From Vibrio pomeroyi (lineage in GTDB: Bacteria > Pseudomonadota > Gammaproteobacteria > Enterobacterales > Vibrionaceae), in assembly GCF_024347595.1 (NCBI RefSeq), contig NZ_AP025506.1:3162001-3226000 (forward strand): a DNA stretch of 64,000 bases. Direction: 5' to 3'. Positions within the stretch are counted from its first letter, which is position 1, and every line of letters begins with the position of its first letter. The position numbers were made by a program, and so were the translations under genes. The notes below the pieces were generated by a model. The model had not been told where the DNA came from, did no database searches, and saw nothing but the letters and a program-made list of their open reading frames with translations. Below are positions 47,411 to 56,196 of the stretch, piece after piece.

Positions 47411-50284
47411 ATGGAAAAGACATACAACCCAACATCAATCGAACAAGCTCTGTATCAGACTTGGGAAGAGAAAGGCTACTTTAAGCCACACGGTGACACA
47501 TCAAAAGAAGCTTACAGCATCATGATCCCGCCACCGAACGTCACTGGCAGCCTGCATATGGGTCACGCGTTCCAAGATACGATCATGGATACGCTTATCC
47601 GTGCTCAACGTATGAAAGGCAAAAACACGCTTTGGCAAGTGGGTACTGACCACGCTGGTATCGCAACTCAAATGGTTGTTGAGCGTAAGATTGCTGCTGA
47701 AGAAGGCAAAACAAAACACGACTACGGCCGTGAAGCTTTCATCGACAAGATCTGGGAATGGAAAGGTGAATCAGGTGGCACGATCACTCAACAACTTCGT
47801 CGTCTTGGTGCATCTGTAGACTGGGATCGCGAGCGATTCACTATGGATGACGGCCTATCGGCTGCGACTCAAGAAGTGTTTGTTCGTCTATACGAAGAAG
47901 ACCTAATCTACCGTGGTAAGCGTCTAGTAAACTGGGATCCTAAACTGCACACTGCGATTTCTGATCTTGAAGTTGAAAACAAAGACAAAAAAGGTTTCAT
48001 GTGGCACTTCCGCTACCCGCTAGCGAACGGTGTTAAAACGGCGGATGGCAAAGACTACATTGTTGTTGCTACTACTCGTCCAGAAACCATGCTTGGTGAT
48101 ACTGGCGTAGCGGTAAACCCAGAAGATCCACGTTACAAAGATCTTATCGGTAAAGAAATCCTACTTCCTGTAGTAAACCGTCTTATCCCTATCGTAGGTG
48201 ATGAGCACGCAGACATGGAAAAAGGTACTGGTTGTGTGAAGATCACACCAGCTCACGACTTTAACGATTACGAAGTGGGTAAGCGCAACAACCTACCAAT
48301 GATCAACATCCTAACGTTCAACGCTGATATCCGTGATGCTGCTGAAGTATTCACAACTAACGGCGAAGAAAGCGATGTTTACTCAACAGACATCCCTGCT
48401 AAATACCAAGGCATGGAGCGCTTTGCTGCTCGTAAAGCTATTGTTGCTGAATTCGAAGAACTTGGTCTTCTTGAAGAGATCAAAGATCACGACCTAACCG
48501 TACCTTACGGCGACCGTGGTGGTGTAGTTATCGAACCAATGCTGACTGACCAATGGTACGTGCGCACAGCACCTCTTGCTGAGCCTGCAGTTAAAGCCGT
48601 TGAAGATGGTCAAATCCAGTTCGTACCTAAGCAGTACGAAAACATGTACTTCGCGTGGATGCGTGACGTGCAAGACTGGTGTATCTCTCGTCAACTTTGG
48701 TGGGGCCACCGTATCCCAGCATGGTACGACAACGATGGTAAAGTATACGTAGGTCGCACTGAAGAAGAAGTTCGTGAAAAGAACAACCTAGCGCCTGTTG
48801 TTGTACTTAAGCAAGACGACGACGTACTAGACACTTGGTTCTCTTCTGCACTTTGGACATTCGGCACGCAAGGCTGGCCTGAAGATACTGAAGCGCTGAA
48901 AACATTCCACCCATCTGAAGTACTAGTATCTGGTTTTGATATTATCTTCTTCTGGGTTGCTCGTATGATCATGATGACCATGCACTTCGTGAAAGACGAA
49001 GATGGCAAGGCTCAAGTACCTTTCAAAACGGTTTACATGACAGGTCTTATCCGTGATGAAAACGGCGACAAGATGTCTAAATCGAAGGGGAACGTACTTG
49101 ACCCAATCGACATGATTGACGGCATCGGCCTTGAAGAGCTAGTAGAGAAGCGTTGTGGCAACATGATGCAACCTAAACTGGCTGCTAAGATCGAAAAAGC
49201 AACACGTAAAACTTTCGAAAACGGTATCGAACCATACGGTACTGACGCACTGCGTTTCACTCTTGCTGCTATGGCTTCAACGGGCCGTGACATCAACTGG
49301 GACATGAAGCGTCTTGAAGGTTACCGTAACTTCTGTAACAAGCTATGGAACGCAAGCCGTTACGTACTGATGAATACAGAAGAGCACGATTGTGGCATGT
49401 CACTGTCTGTTGAAGACCGTGCAAACATGGAATTCTCTCTAGCAGATAAGTGGATTGAATCTCAGTTTGAAGTTGCAGCGAAAGAGTTTAACGCTCACCT
49501 AGACAACTACCGTCTAGACATGGCAGCAAACACGCTTTACGAATTCATCTGGAACCAATTCTGTGACTGGTACCTAGAGCTAACTAAACCTGTTCTTTGG
49601 AAAGGTACTGAAGCTCAGCAACAAGCGACTCGTTACACGCTTATCACGGTTCTAGAGAAGACTCTGCGTCTTGCTCACCCTGTTCTTCCTTACATCACTG
49701 AATCTATCTGGCAAAGCGTTAAGCCGCTAGTAGACGGCGTTGAAGGCGAGACAATCATGACTCAAGCGCTTCCTCAGTTTAACGAAGATAACTTCAATGC
49801 TGAGATCGTTGAAGACATCGAGTGGGTTAAGACTTTCATCACAGCTATCCGTAACCTACGTGCGGAATACGACATTGCACCAAGCCAAGGCTTAGAAGTA
49901 ATGATCAAAGTCGCTGATGAGAAAGACGCTGCTCGTATCGAAGCGAACAAGATCGTTCTAAACTCTCTAGCTAAACTAGACGACATTAAAGTCCTAGCAG
50001 ACGGTGAAGAGACTCCGGCTTGTGCAACTAAACTGGTTGGCAAATCTGAGTTGATGATCCCAATGGCGGGTCTTATCGACAAAGATGCTGAGCTTGCTCG
50101 TCTAGATAAAGAAGTAGCGAAGACTCACGGTGAGATTAAGCGTATCGAAGGTAAGCTAGGTAACGAAGGTTTTGTTGCTAAAGCACCAGAAGCCGTTATC
50201 GCGAAAGAGCGTGAGAAGCTTGAAGGCTACCAAGAGACTCTTGTTAAGCTTGAAGAGCAAAAAGCGACTATCGCTGCACTGTAA
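47411..50284 (+). CDS. valS: Valyl-tRNA synthetase
   Basis: Class Ia aminoacyl-tRNA synthetase. The 957-residue protein has the HIGH motif as HMGH in [15 protein letters not shown] (about residues 42-56), an editing domain (residues about 190-340, with [15 protein letters not shown]), and the KMSKS motif in [10 protein letters not shown]. An anticodon-binding domain and a C-terminal coiled coil follow (about 885-957, rich in Glu and Lys). The frame is open from a TTG at 47369, but the ATG at 47411 gives the family N-terminus [17 protein letters not shown]. It is followed by a terminator and is convergent with the M48 peptidase gene. Confidence 0.98.
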   Translation: MEKTYNPTSIEQALYQTWEEKGYFKPHGDTSKEAYSIMIPPPNVTGSLHMGHAFQDTIMDTLIRAQRMKGKNTLWQVGTDHAGIATQMVVERKIAAEEGKTKHDYGREAFIDKIWEWKGESGGTITQQLRRLGASVDWDRERFTMDDGLSAATQEVFVRLYEEDLIYRGKRLVNWDPKLHTAISDLEVENKDKKGFMWHFRYPLANGVKTADGKDYIVVATTRPETMLGDTGVAVNPEDPRYKDLIGKEILLPVVNRLIPIVGDEHADMEKGTGCVKITPAHDFNDYEVGKRNNLPMINILTFNADIRDAAEVFTTNGEESDVYSTDIPAKYQGMERFAARKAIVAEFEELGLLEEIKDHDLTVPYGDRGGVVIEPMLTDQWYVRTAPLAEPAVKAVEDGQIQFVPKQYENMYFAWMRDVQDWCISRQLWWGHRIPAWYDNDGKVYVGRTEEEVREKNNLAPVVVLKQDDDVLDTWFSSALWTFGTQGWPEDTEALKTFHPSEVLVSGFDIIFFWVARMIMMTMHFVKDEDGKAQVPFKTVYMTGLIRDENGDKMSKSKGNVLDPIDMIDGIGLEELVEKRCGNMMQPKLAAKIEKATRKTFENGIEPYGTDALRFTLAAMASTGRDINWDMKRLEGYRNFCNKLWNASRYVLMNTEEHDCGMSLSVEDRANMEFSLADKWIESQFEVAAKEFNAHLDNYRLDMAANTLYEFIWNQFCDWYLELTKPVLWKGTEAQQQATRYTLITVLEKTLRLAHPVLPYITESIWQSVKPLVDGVEGETIMTQALPQFNEDNFNAEIVEDIEWVKTFITAIRNLRAEYDIAPSQGLEVMIKVADEKDAARIEANKIVLNSLAKLDDIKVLADGEETPACATKLVGKSELMIPMAGLIDKDAELARLDKEVAKTHGEIKRIEGKLGNEGFVAKAPEAVIAKEREKLEGYQETLVKLEEQKATIAAL

Positions 50285-50313
50285 TTGGTAAATTAACCGA
50301 CCAATTCAAGCAT

Positions 50314-50346
50314 GTAAAAAAGGGCAGATTATTCTGCCCTTTTTTG
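50314..50346. terminator. Terminator between valS and the M48 peptidase gene
   Basis: AAAAAAGGGCAGA pairs with TCTGCCCTTTTTT around a short loop. It is functional in both directions. Confidence 0.92.
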
Positions 50347-50362
50347 ATCTTGTCAGTTATTG

Positions 50363-51364
50363 CTATTGAACACTTTTCAGTAAATCAATACGCTCTGTTA
50401 ACTCAGGGTGAGTGCTTAACCACGCCGGCAGCTCAGCCACATGCTCAGAGCTTCCTTGTAATAATTGAAACATCTCAATCATTGGCTTGTTGGTACCATG
50501 TATCTGCCACATCGAGTCCGCTGCATACCTATCGGCTTCGCGTTCTGCTTGCTGTGACTGACCATTGTTAGCAACAAATACACCAATTCCCGCTAAGTTA
50601 TCAATCACTCCGGAACTCTCCCCGGTCAACAATGCAATAGAGAGCGAGATCAAGCTCGAACGCACAATGGTTTTCATGACATGCTGATGCTCTAAATGCC
50701 CCAATTCATGAAACAAAATACCATCCAATTGCTGCTGGGTTTCCATGAGCTTAACCAGATCATCGAGCACAATAATGGTGCGATGGCTTAACGCAAACGC
50801 ATTTGCTCCTAAATCGGAAGAGCGAAATAGTAAACGAACCTTCCCATCAATACCGAGCTCTCTTAAATGTCCTTCAAACCGCTGCCGAATCTTGACCTGA
50901 CGAGACAAAGCTAACTCCGACGGCTCAAATAATTGCTTATCTAGGGAAACTAAAACTCGCTCTTCTACCACTTTTGAGAACGGTTCAGGAAGATAAGCGA
51001 CGACACGCTCAGTCAGCCACGGAATACCATGAGTGAATGTTCCAACCGTCAAAGAAAGTATGACTACGCTGCAGATTACGAGCGCTAATGCGTTCTTTTC
51101 TAACTTTCCAACCCAATCATGTTGGTTATGCTGCTTTAAAAATGTCGTTAGTTCATCACAAGGTTGAGCGACAAAAAGCCAACCATCGGGAAAAGTAATT
51201 TTACTTGGCGTTGAACTAACACCAACACTGACCTCTACCCTATCTAGCCCTGCAGATATACGTTGGTCTCCAACGTAAAGTACCAGCATACCATCCAGTG
51301 AAGTATCAAGCTTTGCCTCGCAGCGTTGAGAGCTGCGAGGTGGATGAGCCAATCCCAATAACAT
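50363..51364 (-). CDS. M48 family membrane-anchored metallopeptidase
   Basis: A 333-residue protein with an N-terminal cytoplasmic beta-rich region (about residues 1-88), one membrane helix (about 92-112) and an M48 (Ste24/HtpX-like) peptidase domain. The zinc motif is H219-E-L-G-H223, and the downstream third ligand lies in QAEREADRYAADSMW. The last part, PAWLSTHPELTERIDLL, is typical of M48 peptidases. Its ATG overlaps the stop of the preceding yjgN-like gene (TAATG), so the two are translationally coupled and may act as a membrane pair. Substrates are unknown. Confidence 0.9.
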   Translation of the reverse strand: MLLGLAHPPRSSQRCEAKLDTSLDGMLVLYVGDQRISAGLDRVEVSVGVSSTPSKITFPDGWLFVAQPCDELTTFLKQHNQHDWVGKLEKNALALVICSVVILSLTVGTFTHGIPWLTERVVAYLPEPFSKVVEERVLVSLDKQLFEPSELALSRQVKIRQRFEGHLRELGIDGKVRLLFRSSDLGANAFALSHRTIIVLDDLVKLMETQQQLDGILFHELGHLEHQHVMKTIVRSSLISLSIALLTGESSGVIDNLAGIGVFVANNGQSQQAEREADRYAADSMWQIHGTNKPMIEMFQLLQGSSEHVAELPAWLSTHPELTERIDLLKSVQ

Positions 51365-52536
51365 TAGCCAATACCGAGATCGACATCAAAAGCTTGCGCT
51401 ACTTCATCAGAAACAGCTGACTTCACATTAGAGTCTTGATCGCTAGCAACTAATAACTCTATGTCGCCGTAAACAAAGGTATTATTAGCAAGATAGTTCG
51501 TCGTTCTTACCATAACCCAAGGTCGAGCAAGACCAATAGTCACAACTTGAAGTAAGAAATTAGTTACCACTAAGCTCACATAACCTTTAACGGTCAATGT
51601 AGATACAAAGCTAAATTCAGACGCAGTCTCAGTGTCTTTTCCTTCTAGAACCAATCGAGAGAATGTGTAGTTACGAACTTTTACTTTAAGGTAAGCACCA
51701 ATCGCAAGACCGATAGCAATAAAGACCAAATAGTACCCGATCATAAAGGTAGCAATATCGCTATGACTCATGATCTCAGTAAAAGATTCAAGGTTACTAA
51801 CTAGGTTTACGCCAACAATAGCAACAAAGCTCACCAAAACCAGAGCCATCAGCGCCAACCAAATCAGTGTCGCGACAATATAGGTTTTAAAGTAAAACGC
51901 ATTTTTGTAATCCGCTTTGAACTGGCGTTCACCATAGCGATAACCATTAGAGAAGTAGTTTGCAATGCCAACCAACGACCACGCTTGTAGGTATACATAA
52001 GCAGGCAATAACACCAATATTGCTAGCACGCCCGCCACTATATTCAGCTTCATTGCAAACACAACCATACCCATTGCTGCAACAAATCCTACAGTCGCTA
52101 AAGTACCTCGCCCTAGAATCGCCCAATACGCCCCTGCAATTGTTCCATTAAATGAAAAATGTACATTACGAAAGCTGGTCATCGCAGAATCAAAGCGAGC
52201 ATTGCTACGAGACAACAAAGGCAACAGTAGTACAAACGCGACTATTAGCCCTAAAGACAACAAAGGTGACACTTGTTCAGACACAGACCAAATCACTACA
52301 CAAACTACCGCAATAATACGCCCTTTTAGGATCTGTATTGGTTGTCCATGATATTCAAAGCTATCACCTGCGATCGACGTATGGCCGTAGAAATAGCGCT
52401 TGTTGCGTACTTTTGCCCACGCCGAATAAATACCGAGCGTGATCACCGATAGTAGAATATTAACAATCCATATTCCAAAGTACTCTTTCCCTTTCCCACT
52501 AAAGAGAACCTTGGTTTCCAACTCTTTGTTTTCCAT
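51364..52536 (-). CDS. yjgN: DUF898 inner-membrane protein (YjgN-like)
   Basis: A 390-residue polytopic membrane protein of the DUF898/YjgN family, with about eight hydrophobic segments. The repeat KGKEYFGIWIVNILLSVITL / GIYSAWAKVRNKRYFYGHT near the N-terminus, and its echo TLTKGYVSLVV/TIGLARPWVMVRTTNYLANNTFVYG near residues 315-360, mark the two-fold DUF898 architecture. E. coli yjgN lies beside valS, which supports the name. Function is unknown. It is upstream of, and coupled to, the M48 peptidase gene, a partner absent from the E. coli locus. Confidence 0.88.
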   Translation of the reverse strand: MENKELETKVLFSGKGKEYFGIWIVNILLSVITLGIYSAWAKVRNKRYFYGHTSIAGDSFEYHGQPIQILKGRIIAVVCVVIWSVSEQVSPLLSLGLIVAFVLLLPLLSRSNARFDSAMTSFRNVHFSFNGTIAGAYWAILGRGTLATVGFVAAMGMVVFAMKLNIVAGVLAILVLLPAYVYLQAWSLVGIANYFSNGYRYGERQFKADYKNAFYFKTYIVATLIWLALMALVLVSFVAIVGVNLVSNLESFTEIMSHSDIATFMIGYYLVFIAIGLAIGAYLKVKVRNYTFSRLVLEGKDTETASEFSFVSTLTVKGYVSLVVTNFLLQVVTIGLARPWVMVRTTNYLANNTFVYGDIELLVASDQDSNVKSAVSDEVAQAFDVDLGIG

Positions 52537-52805
52537 TTTAACTCCATCTGACGTTTATCATTAAATCATGCGCATCTTGGTGCGCATTGAGAGAGTGCAC
52601 GCTATAGAAACACGCCATGCTAATCAATAACTTGAGTGGATAAATCAAAGGGAGTTATCATAATTTTTACAAATAATAACAAAGAGCTGAATGGGTCTTA
52701 CTAAGATATTTATCACTATGTAATGACACTTAACTAGTGATAATGCTATCTCTAGAATTCTTTGATAGCTTTTGCCTATCAAAACAATCTTAACTACCCA
52801 TTAGA

Positions 52806-52824
52806 TTTAATGATAATAATTCTC
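52806..52824 (+). promoter_or_regulatory. Candidate Fur box upstream of the DUF2061 gene
   Basis: TTTAATGATAATAATTCTC matches 15 of 19 positions of the Fur consensus GATAATGATAATCATTATC. It lies 44 bp before the DUF2061 start. The rest of the 52537-52805 interval is AT-rich, without other features I can name. Confidence 0.5.
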
Positions 52825-52867
52825 AATAATAGTTCTATCGAAACAACACAACGACTGAGTAATTATC

Positions 52868-53272
52868 ATGAAAAAGACACTAACCTTTGCTGCATTACAT
52901 TTTACTATCGCATTTAGTGTCGCTTACGTACTAACAGGCGACATCTTAATTGGTAGCTTAATCGCTATGATTGAGCCTTCTGTGAATACGGTTGCCTTCT
53001 ATTTTCATGAAAAGGCGTGGGCTCAAGTTCCAGCGCTTAAAACTCGTCAGTGGATGACAAAGTTAAAAACAGCAAGTTTTGCGACCATTCACTTTAGTGT
53101 TGCCTTTACCGTCGTCTACTTGTTGACTGGCGATGCCTTCATCGGCGGCGTGATGGCTTTGCTTGAGCCAACTTTAAATACAGTTGCTTACTACTTCCAC
53201 GAGAAAGTGTGGCTACGAAAAGCAGAAAGCCAAACAACCCAACCTCAGTTCTGTTTGCACCAACATGCTTAA
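52868..53272 (+). CDS. Tandem DUF2061 membrane protein
   Basis: A 134-residue protein made of two DUF2061 repeats, about residues 1-54 and 66-122. Each has the pattern F-A-x-x-H-F-x-x-A-F-x-V-x-Y-x-L-T-G-D-x-x-I-G, followed by P-x-x-N-T-V-A-Y/F-Y-F-H-E-K. Each repeat holds two short hydrophobic helices, so up to four membrane crossings are likely. Function is unknown. A Fur-like box lies just upstream, and a long dyad symmetry follows about 20 bp after the stop. Confidence 0.85.
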   Translation: MKKTLTFAALHFTIAFSVAYVLTGDILIGSLIAMIEPSVNTVAFYFHEKAWAQVPALKTRQWMTKLKTASFATIHFSVAFTVVYLLTGDAFIGGVMALLEPTLNTVAYYFHEKVWLRKAESQTTQPQFCLHQHA

Positions 53273-53293
53273 TTAAGAGAATTTACCATTGAC

Positions 53294-53336
53294 AAAGTTG
53301 CATACCGCAATTAATTTAATTGCGGTTCGCAACTTT
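53294..53336. promoter_or_regulatory. Long dyad overlapping the promoter region of the MarR-GNAT gene
   Basis: Two 21-base arms around a single central T match at 19 of 21 positions, and the inner 11 bp (ACCGCAATTAA with TTAATTGCGGT) match perfectly. TTGACA at 53289-53294 abuts the left arm, and the ribosome site of the next gene follows the right arm. This placement suits an autoregulatory operator. The TTTATTT tail also allows a weak terminator for the DUF2061 gene. Confidence 0.6.
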
Positions 53337-53353
53337 ATTTAAAGGTGAAAATT

Positions 53354-54259
53354 ATGGATGCTCGAAAGCTAAGACAATACTCCCGCCAAGCCGTGCGCTT
53401 ACTGGGTATGCTTGATAAACAATGTGGTGAGGTCACGCTCACTCCTGTCCAAGCTCATGCATTAGGAGAGATCCAACTCCAGCCTTTAACCATCAATCAA
53501 TTAGCACAACAGCTCAATGTCGATAAATCTAATGCCAGTCGAACGGTGGCTGGACTCAGCAAACTTGAGTTGGTAGAGACTATCGAAAATTCAAAAGACA
53601 AACGCAGCCAATGGGTGACACTGACGTCTCTTGGGCAAAACATGTTGAGTCAATTAGACGTGCAACAAAACACCTTTTTCGAAGACATGCTGCTGACTCT
53701 CAATGAAGATGAACAACAACAGCTGAAAGTTGGACTGGAAACGTACTTAAAAGGGTTAGCAAATGTCTGCCAAGTTGACGAGTTCATACTTCGCCCACTC
53801 ACTCAATCAGATAACCCGCAGTTAGCCAATGTGATTCGTAAAGTTTCAGCGGAACATGGACTCACCGAAGATAAAGGTTATGGCGTGGCCGATCCTACCC
53901 TTGATGACATGTACTCTGTCTATAACAAAGATAACGCAATATACTGGGTGATCGAATATCAAGGTGAAGTGGTAGGTGGCGGTGGTTTTGCACCATTAGC
54001 TGGCCGACCAGATGTATGTGAGCTACAGAAAATGTACTTCCTACCACAAACCCGAGGGCAAGGTTTGGCAAAGCGCATCGTAGCTCAAAGCCTAAAACTG
54101 GCTAAGCAACTTGGCTACCAACACATGTACTTGGAAACAACGGAATGCTTGGGTGCTGCAGTAAAACTCTATGAAAAACTGGAGTTTGAACACCTTGATT
54201 CAGCTTGGGGAGAAACAGGCCATGATGCTTGTGAAGTTGTCATGGCCAAAGCGTTATAA
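53354..54259 (+). CDS. MarR family regulator fused to a GNAT acetyltransferase
   Basis: A 301-residue two-domain protein. Residues about 1-140 are a MarR-type winged helix: LTINQLAQQLNVDKSNASRTVAGLSKLELV is the recognition helix region, and KDKRSQWVTLT the wing. Residues about 148-301 are a GNAT domain with LQKMYFLPQTRGQGLAKRIVAQSL, the acetyl-CoA-binding R/Q-x-x-G-x-G/A motif written QTRGQGLA, and LYEKLEFE. The longest frame begins at a GTG at 53345. AAGGTGA then becomes the ribosome site for the ATG at 53354, which I prefer. E. coli has the acetyltransferase gene yjgM in this place. The target of acetylation and the ligand are not visible in the sequence. Confidence 0.9.
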   Translation: MDARKLRQYSRQAVRLLGMLDKQCGEVTLTPVQAHALGEIQLQPLTINQLAQQLNVDKSNASRTVAGLSKLELVETIENSKDKRSQWVTLTSLGQNMLSQLDVQQNTFFEDMLLTLNEDEQQQLKVGLETYLKGLANVCQVDEFILRPLTQSDNPQLANVIRKVSAEHGLTEDKGYGVADPTLDDMYSVYNKDNAIYWVIEYQGEVVGGGGFAPLAGRPDVCELQKMYFLPQTRGQGLAKRIVAQSLKLAKQLGYQHMYLETTECLGAAVKLYEKLEFEHLDSAWGETGHDACEVVMAKAL

Positions 54260-54283
54260 GTATCAGACGCTAGTTACTAGCTT

Positions 54284-55078
54284 TTAACGTAAAAAGTTAC
54301 TCACACAAGACGCTGGATTTAAGGCAACGAAAGAACTCTCTTTTTGCCCATCGAGTTCAACTTCTAACTGGTATAAGTGCTTAGGGTTAGGCTTCTCAAG
54401 GTTAAATACCATAGGAGCCTCCACTTGAAACACCACGCCAGTATGCTCAGCTCGCACATCTATCGGCATCACGAGTGTCATGCCGTTGAACTTAATTGAT
54501 GCAGATACCAAACCTGCTTTTAGCGTCTGATAAATCACATCCACTTTAAACTCACAGCCACCACCGTGGTGCCAGATCTGCTCAGTGACAACTTGTTCTA
54601 GTTTGACGTTTCGAACGAACTGCAGGTACGGTGCTTGCCAAATCCCGATGCGTGAATCAGATTTCGCGATAGCCTGTGAAGATATAGACTCATCCATATC
54701 CTCTTCGAGTAACAAGCTCTCCTCTTCTTCAAGGAAAAGGATCTCAAAACGGTTTCGGCCAGGCTGCATATAAGGGCGGATATCTTTGCGATATTCAGCT
54801 TGGCTACCATCGCAATCAAACACAGCAACACCATTAAGTCGCACTTCAGCAAAGTAATCGACACCCGCTACGACCAACTCAACGAATGGACACGCCAACA
54901 TAGCATCATCAACTTCGATGTCATGCATCAGGTGCCACTCTTGCTCTGCGATTTCATCTTCACTTAAGCTATCAGGGAGCTTTGAGCTTAATGGAGCAGG
55001 AAAGGTAATGTCATCTTGTGGGATAGAGAGATCCGTCAATGGCGAAATTTGCCAAAGACCATCGAGAAGTAACCGCAT
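54284..55078 (-). CDS. Stand-alone GH2-like beta-sandwich protein, catalytic domain absent
   Basis: A 264-residue protein with no signal peptide and no membrane segment. The N-terminal half resembles the sugar-binding jelly-roll of family 2 glycoside hydrolases such as beta-mannosidases. It starts LLLDGLWQISPLTD and has FVELVVAGVDYFAEVRLNGVAVF (the domain typically reads L-x-F-x-G-V-D-x-x-A-x-V-x-x-N-G) and SDSRIGIWQAPYLQFVRNVKLEQV, equivalent to the G-I-W-x-P-x-x-L motif. The C-terminal part looks like an immunoglobulin-like domain. The TIM-barrel that would hold the catalytic glutamates is missing. AAGGA precedes the ATG. It may be a binding or structural protein, and the role is unknown. 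Confidence 0.6.
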   Translation of the reverse strand: MRLLLDGLWQISPLTDLSIPQDDITFPAPLSSKLPDSLSEDEIAEQEWHLMHDIEVDDAMLACPFVELVVAGVDYFAEVRLNGVAVFDCDGSQAEYRKDIRPYMQPGRNRFEILFLEEEESLLLEEDMDESISSQAIAKSDSRIGIWQAPYLQFVRNVKLEQVVTEQIWHHGGGCEFKVDVIYQTLKAGLVSASIKFNGMTLVMPIDVRAEHTGVVFQVEAPMVFNLEKPNPKHLYQLEVELDGQKESSFVALNPASCVSNFLR

Positions 55079-55154
55079 ATCATTCCTTGAGCTAGATCAA
55101 TTTTGACCGCATTATAATGAATGAATGCATTTAAAGACATTTATTTTTCTGAGG

Positions 55155-55186
55155 ATAAAAAAATGCCAGCTCTAGGCTGGCATTCT
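55155..55186 (-). terminator. rraB terminator
   Basis: AATGCCAGC pairs with GCTGGCATT around TCTAG. The A run at 55156-55162 is a T tract on the minus strand. Confidence 0.88.
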
Positions 55187-55203
55187 TTCAAACTGGGAAG
55201 AAA

Positions 55204-55620
55204 TTACTCTTCGCCTTCATCATCTTCGTCAGGGTAGATAGCATCTTCACCTTCGTAGTAAGTGCCCCAACCGTCGTAGATAATGTCGAATTTCTCTGCA
55301 AGGTTCACAAGCTTCTCAACTTGCGCATCGATCGCCTCTGCATCTAGAGCTGACTGCATGGTTGCATCACAGCAAAGTAGCTTGTTGCCATCTTCGTCTT
55401 CTGTCTCTTCAGCTTCAAGCACTTCAAAGCCCATTTTGAATGCTTCAACAACTGCTTTCTCAAGCACTTCGAAATCTTCAGCAAATAGGTGATGCTCGAT
55501 ATCGTATAGAGCTTCAGGATCGCTACCATCTTCAATTAGTGCTGCAATGATGTCGCGAGTCTCTTCCTTTTGAAATTCAATTAATTCCGCTACTGATAGA
55601 TATTCATCTTCGTGAGACAT
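55204..55620 (-). CDS. rraB: Ribonuclease E inhibitor RraB
   Basis: A 138-residue, very acidic protein (C-terminus [13 protein letters not shown]) that binds the C-terminal region of RNase E and alters degradosome make-up. [34 protein letters not shown] and [24 protein letters not shown] match the family. Genes around it (yjgN-valS on one side, argF on the other) match E. coli. It is divergent from arcA. Confidence 0.96.
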   Translation of the reverse strand: MSHEDEYLSVAELIEFQKEETRDIIAALIEDGSDPEALYDIEHHLFAEDFEVLEKAVVEAFKMGFEVLEAEETEDEDGNKLLCCDATMQSALDAEAIDAQVEKLVNLAEKFDIIYDGWGTYYEGEDAIYPDEDDEGEE

Positions 55621-55939
55621 GTGTCTGCTCCAGAGTGTTGACTATGAAAAGATCAAATTTGATTGCCACGAAATATGGCACGGATCGTCCAGAAAAGCCA
55701 CCCAGATCAGGCTTAGAAAGGTAAGTTTATCGCTAGATAGCGGGAGCAATATCAATTCAAAAGTGAAATCAAAATCACAGAAACAAATTTTCAACATTTT
55801 ATTAACTGACGTCTGTTTTAGCATTTCATCTTTATTGTCGCTTCAAGCGTATTTGAATAGAAATTGCGTGCTTAGTCACCACAGATGCATACGTTCAACC
55901 CGTTTCAAGGTGCATAAAATCCCAGCTTGCTATCAAAAA

Positions 55940-55972
55940 GTGAATAATAGTGAATAAAAAGTCACGAATAAT
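55940..55972 (+). promoter_or_regulatory. Direct repeats of TGAATAA upstream of arcA
   Basis: TGAATAA occurs at 55941 and 55951, and CGAATAA at 55965. TGAAT is half of an ARG box, but the copies are direct, not inverted, repeats, so ArgR binding is only a possibility. Otherwise the 576 bp between rraB and arcA hold no gene I can support. Confidence 0.25.
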
Positions 55973-56196
55973 AAGCAAAATAGATTTCTCGCACACACTA
56001 AATCGAGCATAGATCTTCAAAACAGTTGTTCCATGAGATACATGCTCAATTAGTATTTAAGCCCAAAAAACCAAATCAACCCGGTTTTTAATACCGTAAA
56101 TTCAAAAAATACTTTGTATTTACGCAACCTCCAAAACTTGCATATTACGGCCAAGCTTGTCATAAATAGACCCTGGATTAATAGTAAGGATGCAAA

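Noticed and set aside
53294-53336. Long dyad as a simple terminator
   Set aside because: The tail after it is TTTATTT, not a continuous T run, and a ribosome site follows at once. I favour an operator but keep the terminator as an alternative.
55619-55957. 112-codon frame in the rraB-arcA gap
   Set aside because: No ribosome site and a low-complexity, Ser/Cys/Lys-rich product with no domain. Composition is like noncoding AT-rich sequence.
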